DNA of 64,000 nucleotides, taken from assembly GCF_020886695.1 (NCBI RefSeq), contig NZ_AP024485.1, positions 877,001 through 941,000 on the forward strand, in the 5' to 3' direction. The notes beneath the pieces were generated by a model. That model was not told the origin of the DNA and did not search any database. It saw only the letters and a program-made list of their open reading frames with translations. The number at the start of each line of letters is the position of its first letter. The stretch's first letter is position 1. Made by a program: the position numbers and the translations under genes. The DNA comes from Pseudodesulfovibrio sediminis. GTDB taxonomy: Bacteria > Desulfobacterota > Desulfovibrionia > Desulfovibrionales > Desulfovibrionaceae. Below are positions 8,352 to 15,452 of this stretch, piece by piece.

Positions 8352-9446
8352 ATGGAAAACAGACCCCACGTCGCCCGGTGCTTTTTCGGTTGCAACTCGG
8401 CAGAAGGTTTCCACTCCTTCTTCAACTTTCTACCGGACATGGACAACGCAAAAATGATCATCGTCAAGGGAGGGCCGGGCACCGGAAAATCCACCTTCAT
8501 CAACCATATTGGTGAAGCCTTTGCCGAACAAGGCTACGAACTGGAATACCAGCACTGCTCACTGGACCCTGAGTCCTATGACGCGGTGACCATTCCGGAG
8601 ATCCGCTCTGTTGTCGTCGCCGCCACCGGGCACCACGTTTTTGACCCACGCAATCCCGGGGCCGTTGACGAGATCCTCAACCTGGGCGAATACTGGGACC
8701 TCGACGGCATCCGTCAACACCGCGAAAAGATCATTGCCATCAACGCGACCTCGGAACGCAAATTCCACAAGGTATACCGCCAGCTCAAGGCAGCCCGCCT
8801 GCTGCTGGGCAACGCCGAGAGCGTCAGCGCAGCGGCTCTCAACCCCAGACAGCTGCATGCCATGGCGCGGAGCCTTTGCGACCTGCTCCCCCCGGCGAAT
8901 ACTGATATGCGATACGGAGCAGAACGCCATTGCTTCATCTCCTCAATAACCCCGCTGGGGGAGGTCCATCTGGCAGCCAGCCTGCTGCGCTCCGACACCC
9001 GGGTCGTCGGGCTTGCGGGTGAGCCGGGATCAGGGCGTTCCGAACTGCTGAAACAAGTGGGCAGACACGCTCAACTGCGTGGACTGGACGTGGAATATTA
9101 TCACAAACCCATTGATCCCACGTTGCTCGAACATGTCCATATTCCAAACGCAAAGCTGCTGTTCACCGTACACCCCGAGCTTATGCCCGAAGGCAACCTG
9201 AGTGATGTCTACCCCTTGAGTGAATGCGCGGCCCCTTGGATCAAAGACGAGATTGACGAAATCTCCGAGGCCAAAAATCGGTATCAGGACATTCTGGATG
9301 ATGCCGTGGTCAGCTTGAAAGATGCCAAAGACACCCATTCGGCTCTGGAGCAATACTACGTTCCGCACATGGACTTCACAGGCGTGGACCGCAGATGCGA
9401 AGCCGTGGTGGAAACGCTCAATCAACATTCGACCCTTTTTGCCTAA
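8352..9446 (+). CDS. P-loop ATPase with two nucleotide-binding-like repeats (PRK06851-like)
   Basis: Predicted cytoplasmic NTPase of 364 residues. The first half has a clear Walker A, GGPGTGKSTFI, near residue 38. The second half begins with a weaker copy, GEPGSGRSELL, near residue 220, in which the Walker Lys is replaced by Arg, so the second site may bind but not hydrolyse nucleotide. The arrangement resembles an uncharacterised two-domain ATPase family otherwise remembered from Firmicutes; that is from memory, not a search. It starts 15 bases after the FAD enzyme behind GGAG, so it is co-transcribed. Possible jobs are energising or gating a redox step, or assembly of a cofactor; nothing in the sequence decides. 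Confidence 0.75.
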   Translation: MENRPHVARCFFGCNSAEGFHSFFNFLPDMDNAKMIIVKGGPGTGKSTFINHIGEAFAEQGYELEYQHCSLDPESYDAVTIPEIRSVVVAATGHHVFDPRNPGAVDEILNLGEYWDLDGIRQHREKIIAINATSERKFHKVYRQLKAARLLLGNAESVSAAALNPRQLHAMARSLCDLLPPANTDMRYGAERHCFISSITPLGEVHLAASLLRSDTRVVGLAGEPGSGRSELLKQVGRHAQLRGLDVEYYHKPIDPTLLEHVHIPNAKLLFTVHPELMPEGNLSDVYPLSECAAPWIKDEIDEISEAKNRYQDILDDAVVSLKDAKDTHSALEQYYVPHMDFTGVDRRCEAVVETLNQHSTLFA

Positions 9447-9469
9447 ATGCCTTTTCACGGAGGATAATC

Positions 9470-10180
9470 ATGCCCCAACAGACACATATCAAGAAACGTA
9501 TTGCCGTATTCGAATCATGGTCCAAAACATACAACCAAAGCATCGTGGACCTGATGCTCGACAAATTCGGCGTGGAATACCGCGATGCCATCCTGGGCGT
9601 CGCCCGCAAGGCAGCCCCGCATCCCGAAGAGGAGGTGCTCGATATTGCCACGGGTACGGGAACAGTGGCTCTGGCCCTGGCCGAGGAAGCCAATGCCGAA
9701 TGCCGCATCATGGGTATCGACATCACCCAGTCCATGTTGGACGCGGCCCGCAGGAACGTGGACGCCTCAGGCATGGGTGATATTTTCGACTTTCAGCAGG
9801 CGTCGGCTGAAGAATTGCCCTTTACAGACAGCTCCTATGATGTCGCCACCAGCTCCCTGGCTTTACACCATACCAACGTGCCCGCGGTGCTCAAGGAGTG
9901 CCATCGGGTGCTCAGGCCCGGTGGCCGGGTGGTCATTGCCGACGTAACGGCCAACAAGACTTGGCGTAGTCCCATTGGTGTTATCTACAGACTTATGGAC
10001 CAGATTTACATGCTGGGAACCGAATCCAACGATCTCTTCTGCCAGTTCCATACAAGGGAAGAATGGATGGAAATTATGCGCAATGCGGGCTTCGCCAATA
10101 TCGATCACCAGTATTATACGCCCAAACACAGCTGGAGCCGAGGTATCATCATCATTTCCGGCAACAAACCTTCAGCCTGA
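9470..10180 (+). CDS. Class I SAM-dependent methyltransferase (UbiE/MenG-like)
   Basis: Methyltransferase of 236 residues with SAM motif I VLDIATGTGTVALALA, acidic loop IMGIDITQSMLDAA and motif DSSYDVATSSLALHH followed by LKECHRVLRPGGRVVIADV. The pattern is like UbiE/COQ5, but the placement at the end of an uptake cassette argues against quinone synthesis. The ATG at 9470 has GGAGG at 9459-9463; an upstream frame from 9395 lies inside the ATPase gene. It is the last gene before a terminator at 10210, so it closes the first transcription unit. It is the second methyltransferase in the unit, which suggests the substrate is methylated twice or that methyl transfer is central to the pathway. Confidence 0.87.
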   Translation: MPQQTHIKKRIAVFESWSKTYNQSIVDLMLDKFGVEYRDAILGVARKAAPHPEEEVLDIATGTGTVALALAEEANAECRIMGIDITQSMLDAARRNVDASGMGDIFDFQQASAEELPFTDSSYDVATSSLALHHTNVPAVLKECHRVLRPGGRVVIADVTANKTWRSPIGVIYRLMDQIYMLGTESNDLFCQFHTREEWMEIMRNAGFANIDHQYYTPKHSWSRGIIIISGNKPSA

Positions 10181-10206
10181 CGTCCCCCCTCACCATAACC
10201 CAAAAA

Positions 10207-10243
10207 GACGGCCGCACAGCTTATGCGTTGTGCGGTCGCTTTA
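10207..10243 (+). terminator. Rho-independent terminator of the uptake cassette
   Basis: GGCCGCACA at 10210-10218 pairs with TGTGCGGTC at 10229-10237 (nine pairs, one G-T) around a 10-base loop, followed by GCTTTATT. It lies 30 bases after the methyltransferase stop. Confidence 0.75.
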
Positions 10244-10272
10244 TTGATAATGAAACTCACAATCGATTAAAA
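10244..10272 (+). promoter_or_regulatory. Putative sigma-70 promoter of the TonB operon
   Basis: TTGATA at 10244-10249 and TTAAAA at 10267-10272 are separated by 17 bases. The -35 is good, the -10 is weak. The Fur-like palindrome overlaps both the -35 and the spacer, which supports the pair as a regulated promoter. Confidence 0.4.
10246..10264 (+). promoter_or_regulatory. Putative Fur box upstream of the TonB operon
   Basis: The 19 bases GATAATGAAACTCACAATC match the classical Fur consensus GATAATGATAATCATTATC at 15 of 19 positions, including the whole first eight and the outer ATC. It is also an imperfect palindrome (GATnnTGA-AAC-TCAnnATC). It covers the spacer of the likely promoter 104 bases upstream of the DUF3450 gene, the position expected for repression by Fe-Fur. 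Confidence 0.65.
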
Positions 10273-10367
10273 AAAGTCCCTCTCGGGATAGATCATATGC
10301 GCATGACCTGGCTAGATTGACTGACTATCAACAAAAGGGGACGCCCAGAGAGTCCTGAGGAGCATAC

Positions 10368-11117
10368 ATGTTTACCCGCTGTATATTTTTGCTTTTCATG
10401 CTGCTGACACTACCGGGAGCAGCGTCGGCCGCTTCTGCCAAAGCTGTGCAGAACAAGGCCGAACAAGCCATTGCCGTGGAGGCTTCCGCTCAGAAGCAAT
10501 ACCTGCAATGGACCGACCGCAAGGAAACCATGGCCGCTGAAATACGCGACATGAAAGCGACCGAGTCATGGCTGGAATTCCAAAACAGGAAATACGCCAA
10601 CTATGTGAAGAAACAGGAAGAGGTCATTGCGGAACTCCAACGCCGCAAGGAAGAAGCCAAACGGATTAAAATGGAACTTGAACCGGAGCTGGAAACCGTG
10701 GTGGACCGACTCGAACGGTTCGTGGCCGCAGACCTGCCCTTCCTTGTCGAAGAACGCCGCCAGAGAATACAGTTTCTACGGGATTCGCTGAACGACTACC
10801 ACCTTCTGCTGAGTGAAAAACTGCGCAGGGTTTTCGAAGCGCTCCTCGTGGAAACGGAATACGGGCGCAACATAGCCACCTCCACACAAGAGCTGACCAT
10901 CAACGGACAGCAGACCGTGATAACGGTGTTTCGCCTGGGCCGGACCGCACTCTTCTATCAGACCGCAGACGGGGCGGAAGTCGGATATTGGGATCGAACC
11001 TCAAAAGACTGGGTTCTCCTGAATGAAGACTACTCGCACACGTTGCGCCAAGCCAGAGACATGGCCGAACGCAAGCGAGCGGTTGAGCTGCTCGATCTCC
11101 CCATAGGAGCCTACTAA
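10368..11117 (+). CDS. DUF3450 family periplasmic coiled-coil protein of a TonB2-type system
   Basis: Exported protein of 249 residues: signal peptide (residues 1-21, ending AASA-AS), long charged coiled coil (about 35-135, rich in K/E/Q), then a compact C-terminal region with ITVFRLGRTALFYQTADG and VGYWDRTSKDW typical of DUF3450. This family regularly precedes long ExbB (TtpC-like), ExbB, ExbD and TonB genes in marine Gram-negatives, exactly as here. The ATG follows GAGGAG. The stop is directly followed by the next start. Its job is presumed structural in the periplasm, helping couple the energising complex; this is not established. Confidence 0.88.
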   Translation: MFTRCIFLLFMLLTLPGAASAASAKAVQNKAEQAIAVEASAQKQYLQWTDRKETMAAEIRDMKATESWLEFQNRKYANYVKKQEEVIAELQRRKEEAKRIKMELEPELETVVDRLERFVAADLPFLVEERRQRIQFLRDSLNDYHLLLSEKLRRVFEALLVETEYGRNIATSTQELTINGQQTVITVFRLGRTALFYQTADGAEVGYWDRTSKDWVLLNEDYSHTLRQARDMAERKRAVELLDLPIGAY

Positions 11118-12551
11118 ATGAAATATCTGCCATGCACGCTTTTCTTTGTTGTCGCCCTTGCGGTCTGTCCTGCCACTGCACAGGATCAGGACTGGCAAGA
11201 CGCCAGCAATGCCGTGAATACCCTGCTGGCTCAAGCCATACGGGACGCTGACAAGACCAGAGCCATCATTTCAACCGAAAAAAGGGATATCTCCGCAGAA
11301 AAAGCAACCCTGCAACACCGTATCGACAGCAAACAGAAACGGTTTGACCAACTCAAAACCCACTACGAAACTCTACTGGAGCAGGAAAAGGCGCTCAAGG
11401 AGGAACTCGCGGAAAAGGCCCAGGAAATCAAGACCATCGATGGAACCATTCGAACTTCAGCCAAACAGGCACGCGACTATTTCCACGAAAGCCTGACCAC
11501 CCCGGAATATCCCGAAAGAAGCGTTGTTCTGGCAGAAGTGCTGCAACCAGACACCTTCCCGGGGCTTGATGGGATACGAAACCTACTGTCCCTGCATCTA
11601 GATGAAATGAACGCTTCCGGTGAAATCAGTAAACGCAACGGCTCGTTCATCGGCAGAGATGGCATGGACAAAACCGGAGAGTTGATTCGTATTGGGACCT
11701 TTACCGCCGCCTACCGCCTGCAGGACGGCACCCTGGGCTTTCTGCGTCCCACCAGTGACGGCAACAAGCTCATGGCCGTACAGGGAGAGCCCGGCTGGTC
11801 GCTCTCCGAGCTCATGGACGACTACTTTGACGGCAAGGCCGCGGTCTTTCCCGTGGATATTTCCAACGGTGCGGCATTCACGAGGCTTGCCCAGGAACAA
11901 AAAGGTCTCTGGGAATGGCTGCGCGCCGGCGGCCTTCTGGTCTGGCCCATCATTCTCGTCGGCATCGTGGCCATAGGGATCGTTATCGAGCGGTTCAACA
12001 CCCTGCGTAAAATCAGGGGCAACTCGGACCGCAACATGCAGCACATACTCCAGATGGTAGCCAAAGGAGAATGGAAAAAATGCGGCAATTTCTGTAATGC
12101 CAAATCCCAGTTCCCGACCTGTCGTATCATTGGTCACACATTGAAATATATGGGGAATACCCGCGAGATCATAGAAAACGCCTTTCAGGAAGGGCTGCTC
12201 AAGGAGCTGCCTGTACTCGAACGCTTCCTGCCCACGCTCAACGTGCTTGCGGCCGTGGCCCCCCTGTTGGGCCTGCTCGGCACGGTGACCGGCATGATCA
12301 ACACATTCCAGATCATCACCCTCTATGGCACCGGCGACCCGCGCATGATGTCCGGCGGTATTTCCGAGGCGCTGGTCACCACCCAGCTGGGCCTCGCCGT
12401 GGCCGTGCCCATCATGATCCTGCACCATATGCTTGAACGCCGCGTGGACAAGATTATCGGAGACATGGAGGAAAAGGGAACCGGCTTTGCCATAGCCCTC
12501 ATGAAAAAGGGACAGAACAAAAAATGGGAGAATTTTGATGCAGCAGCTTAA
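11118..12551 (+). CDS. Long ExbB/TolQ-family proton channel with periplasmic coiled-coil domain (TtpC-like)
   Basis: 477 residues, twice the usual ExbB length. Residues 1-22 are a signal peptide; about 25-115 form a coiled coil (ISAEKATLQHRIDSKQK...). A middle domain ends near residue 265. The C-terminal ~200 residues are a MotA/TolQ/ExbB domain with LLVWPIILVGIVAIGIVI, LNVLAAVAPLLGLLGTVTGM and TTQLGLAVAVPIMILHHM. This is the TtpC layout of Vibrio TonB2 systems, where the long and short ExbB proteins work together. It overlaps the short ExbB gene by 14 bases. Inferred role: part of the proton-driven motor that energises TonB. Confidence 0.9.
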   Translation: MKYLPCTLFFVVALAVCPATAQDQDWQDASNAVNTLLAQAIRDADKTRAIISTEKRDISAEKATLQHRIDSKQKRFDQLKTHYETLLEQEKALKEELAEKAQEIKTIDGTIRTSAKQARDYFHESLTTPEYPERSVVLAEVLQPDTFPGLDGIRNLLSLHLDEMNASGEISKRNGSFIGRDGMDKTGELIRIGTFTAAYRLQDGTLGFLRPTSDGNKLMAVQGEPGWSLSELMDDYFDGKAAVFPVDISNGAAFTRLAQEQKGLWEWLRAGGLLVWPIILVGIVAIGIVIERFNTLRKIRGNSDRNMQHILQMVAKGEWKKCGNFCNAKSQFPTCRIIGHTLKYMGNTREIIENAFQEGLLKELPVLERFLPTLNVLAAVAPLLGLLGTVTGMINTFQIITLYGTGDPRMMSGGISEALVTTQLGLAVAVPIMILHHMLERRVDKIIGDMEEKGTGFAIALMKKGQNKKWENFDAAA

Positions 12552-13167
12552 TCTCGTAGACCGCATGCTCGAACTCTTTCAGTCAGGTGGAGAACTCATG
12601 ATCCCGCTCATGGGGCTTTCCCTCATCATATGGACCCTTGCGATCGTCAAGGGAATCCGGTTCCTGCGCGAACGGCACAAGGAAACTTCTCCGCAACAAT
12701 GCATGGACATGTACCGCCACAAGGCCGGGGTAAACAAAGCCGAACCAGCGCATTGGCAATGGGACATTCTCTCTCGATACATTGACGAGCGATGCGAGGA
12801 CCCGGAACTGAACAGGGAGATTCTCAAATCAATCCGAGCACCGCACGAATTCAACGCCATGTGCAGCATTGGGACCATCCTGATTCTCTCGGCCGTTGCC
12901 CCGCTTCTCGGCCTGCTCGGCACGGTCACCGGCATGATCACCACCTTTGACGTGATTTCGCAATTCGGCACAGGCAATGCCCGCGCGCTGGCCTCAGGCA
13001 TTTCAAAGGCGCTGATAACCACGCAAAGCGGTCTTGTGGTCGCGGTCCCCGGCCTGATTCTGGGAGGATTGCTCTTTCGCAGAGGAGAAAAACTCAAGGC
13101 CCGCATGGAACTCTTCTGCATCGGTCTGCAGGAACTGACAGACAGTCTGACGCCAGGCAGGAAATAG
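12538..13167 (+). CDS. exbB: ExbB/TolQ-family proton channel
   Basis: 209 residues with three membrane segments: LMIPLMGLSLIIWTLAIVKG near the N-terminus, and the conserved pair around ILILSAVAPLLGLLGTVTGM and TTQSGLVVAVPGLILGGLLF. The ATG at 12538 is chosen over the TTG at 12535, with GGGAG nine bases upstream. Forms the inner-membrane proton channel with ExbD and TonB from the next two genes. Confidence 0.92.
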   Translation: MQQLNLVDRMLELFQSGGELMIPLMGLSLIIWTLAIVKGIRFLRERHKETSPQQCMDMYRHKAGVNKAEPAHWQWDILSRYIDERCEDPELNREILKSIRAPHEFNAMCSIGTILILSAVAPLLGLLGTVTGMITTFDVISQFGTGNARALASGISKALITTQSGLVVAVPGLILGGLLFRRGEKLKARMELFCIGLQELTDSLTPGRK

Positions 13168-13170
13168 GCG

Positions 13171-13581
13171 ATGAAAAGCATACGGTACACACGCAGGGGC
13201 AGAACCCGCAGGAGCGAGATCAATATGACCCCGCTCATCGACATGGTTTTCATCCTGCTCATTTTCTTCATCGTCACCACGAGCTTCGTGCGTGAGTCCG
13301 GGGTGGACGTGCAGCGGCCCTCGGCCCAGAGCGCGGAAACGAGAGAGAAGGCCAACGTCATTCTCGGGCTCACGCACGAAGGCCGGATTTTCGTGGAAGG
13401 CAGACCGCTCGACATCAGATCCGTCCGGGCCTACATGGAGCGATTTCTTGCCGAAACACCCGACGGCTCAGTCATCATCGTGGCGGACAAACAGAGCATG
13501 ACCGGCGCGGCTGTTCAGGTACTGGACCAGTGCCGTCTGGCAGGCGTCAAGGATATAAGCCTCGCGGCAAGGAAACAATAA
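13171..13581 (+). CDS. exbD: ExbD/TolR-family biopolymer transport protein
   Basis: 136 residues. The N-terminal cytoplasmic tail is basic and ends SEINMTPLIDMVFILLIFF, the hallmark ExbD segment with the essential membrane Asp (here in LIDMV). The periplasmic part ends LDQCRLAGVKDISLAA, also typical. Its stop TAA shares an A with the start of tonB (TAATG), so the two are coupled. Confidence 0.94.
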   Translation: MKSIRYTRRGRTRRSEINMTPLIDMVFILLIFFIVTTSFVRESGVDVQRPSAQSAETREKANVILGLTHEGRIFVEGRPLDIRSVRAYMERFLAETPDGSVIIVADKQSMTGAAVQVLDQCRLAGVKDISLAARKQ

Positions 13582-14240
13582 TGATCCTGCGTGCCAAAGA
13601 CTCAGGTGATTTTGTGGCCGCCAGCCTGACTGCGGTCATGATTGCCGGACTCATCTACGTGGGGGTGCTCTTTCTGAACACCGCCGAGCAGCCCGAGAAT
13701 GTAACCACGGTGGATGGGGCCATACGCATTGCCCAACCCCGCAAGGACACCCCCATCGAACCTCTAGAACAGAAAAGATTCGACAAGCCCAGCCCGCCAG
13801 AGGCATTGCCCAGGGTATTCACCTCCAAGGCCCGGCCCGATACGGTGAAGCCACTCGTGAGCCTCGCTATTCCGAACTTTAGCTCGAACATACACCCGAG
13901 CCTGAATGAAGGCCCTGCCATGCCCGCAGGAGACTTGGGCGGCATAGGGTTCAGCATGGACGAGGTGGATGAGATTCCCCGGGTCATACGTAAAGTGCCG
14001 CCCGAATATCCCTATGGAGCCAGACGCAACCAAATAGAGGGAGAGGTGGTAATCCGTATGCTGGTTACACGGAAAGGCACGCCCACCAACATCTCCATCA
14101 ACTCGTCCACTCCGCCCGAAGTGTTTGACACGGCGGCCCTGAGCGCGGCGAAACGATGGAATTTCACTCCCGGTCACTACAAGGGACAGGCAGTGGATAC
14201 CTGGGTTCTTATTCCCTTCAACTTCAAGCTGACACGATGA
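13581..14240 (+). CDS. tonB: TonB family energy transducer
   Basis: 219 residues: one N-terminal membrane anchor (AASLTAVMIAGLIYVGVLF), a Pro-containing periplasmic linker, and a C-terminal TonB domain (PPEYPYGARRNQIEGEVVIR ... AALSAAKRWNFTPGHYKG). It carries proton-motive energy from ExbB/ExbD to outer-membrane receptors, probably including the receptor at the start of this window. The linker is shorter and less Pro/Lys-rich than E. coli TonB, as in TonB2-type proteins. ATGA overlap with the next gene. Confidence 0.93.
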   Translation: MILRAKDSGDFVAASLTAVMIAGLIYVGVLFLNTAEQPENVTTVDGAIRIAQPRKDTPIEPLEQKRFDKPSPPEALPRVFTSKARPDTVKPLVSLAIPNFSSNIHPSLNEGPAMPAGDLGGIGFSMDEVDEIPRVIRKVPPEYPYGARRNQIEGEVVIRMLVTRKGTPTNISINSSTPPEVFDTAALSAAKRWNFTPGHYKGQAVDTWVLIPFNFKLTR

Positions 14241-15403
14241 AATACCTGCGATCATTTGCCATGGCCTTGTCCCTGTGCCTCCTCTTTGCCACAGTGTGCG
14301 CCGCCAAAATTCCTCCTGAAGCCAGACAGGCGCTCTACAAAGCGCAGATGCTCATGGACGAACAACACTACGACGCGGCCGTGGCCATGCTCCGAACATA
14401 TATGAAGTCAACAACGGAAGCCCTTCACGCGCAGGTATACGTAGTCCTCGGAGGCGCGTTGTACCAAAGCGGAAAGAAAAAAGCGGCTCTCGACGTGTTC
14501 GATCAAGGACGGCATGCGTACCCGAACAACGAATTTCTGTGTTTTAATACGGGCATCACCTTCTATGCACTACACCGGTTCACCGAGGCCGGAGAATACT
14601 TTGAAAAGACCTATGCGCTCCAGCAATCAGGCAAGCCAGAGCTGCTCTTTCAGGCGGGGTCAGCCTATTACCACGGCAAGGAATACCATAAGGCGGCGCG
14701 AGTACTGCAAAGGCTCCTGACCGCAGTTGAACGCCCCCGCAAGGAGTGGGTCCGCCTTGCCATACATGCTCTGATAGACAGCAGGCAATTCTCAACAGCC
14801 GCCCCCTTGCTCATGAGCTATCTGAACAGAAACCCCGAAGACGCGGAGTACTGGAAGCTGCTGGCAAGTCTGCATCTGGATCAAGAAGCATTCGTACAAG
14901 CAGGAGCCGCTCTGGAAATCAGCCTTCGGCTGGGAAAATCTTCTCCGCAGGAGCTGGAGCAATTGGCCTCCCTGTATGCCTACCAGCAGGCACCGCTTTT
15001 GGCAGCCACTGTCCTGGCCAGAGCATACGGCCCCTCACCCGATCAGGGGCAGGCGCTCAAGATTGCAGCCATGTATGCTGTCGGGGGCAGGACAACACAG
15101 GCGGTTGCCTATCTGGATCAATACGGCAAAAACGATTCAGCGCAGTTGGAAAAAGGGAAAGTCCTCTATCATGCTCGTAAATTCAAACAGGCTGAGACCG
15201 TTTTTCAGGCTTTGGCTGAACAGAAAGGCAATGCGGAAGCTCGCTTCTTCCTGGCCCTGTGCGCATGGGAGCGCAAGGACTGGAAACACGCCAGAAGTGA
15301 GCTGACTCGAATTGCGGGAGTCAGGAAATACCGAAGCCGGGCACAAGGCTATCTGGCGGTGCTCAAAGACCTGGAAACAGCCAGGATGGAAGCGGATAAT
15401 TAA
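14237..15403 (+). CDS. Exported tetratricopeptide-repeat protein of the TonB operon
   Basis: 388 residues: signal peptide (residues 1-24, ending CAA-KI) followed by about eight TPR-like helix pairs (for example AQVYVVLGGALYQSGKKKAA and LLFQAGSAYYHGKEYHKAA). TPR proteins end the equivalent operons in Vibrio and Shewanella, where they are needed for TonB2-system function; that role is known there and inferred here. Starts inside the tonB stop (ATGA). No terminator was recognised between it and the convergent kinase gene. Confidence 0.85.
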   Translation: MKYLRSFAMALSLCLLFATVCAAKIPPEARQALYKAQMLMDEQHYDAAVAMLRTYMKSTTEALHAQVYVVLGGALYQSGKKKAALDVFDQGRHAYPNNEFLCFNTGITFYALHRFTEAGEYFEKTYALQQSGKPELLFQAGSAYYHGKEYHKAARVLQRLLTAVERPRKEWVRLAIHALIDSRQFSTAAPLLMSYLNRNPEDAEYWKLLASLHLDQEAFVQAGAALEISLRLGKSSPQELEQLASLYAYQQAPLLAATVLARAYGPSPDQGQALKIAAMYAVGGRTTQAVAYLDQYGKNDSAQLEKGKVLYHARKFKQAETVFQALAEQKGNAEARFFLALCAWERKDWKHARSELTRIAGVRKYRSRAQGYLAVLKDLETARMEADN

Positions 15404-15452
15404 GCCTTGCTCAGCATTCAAGGGCACACTTCGCACACCCAGTTGACCCCAC

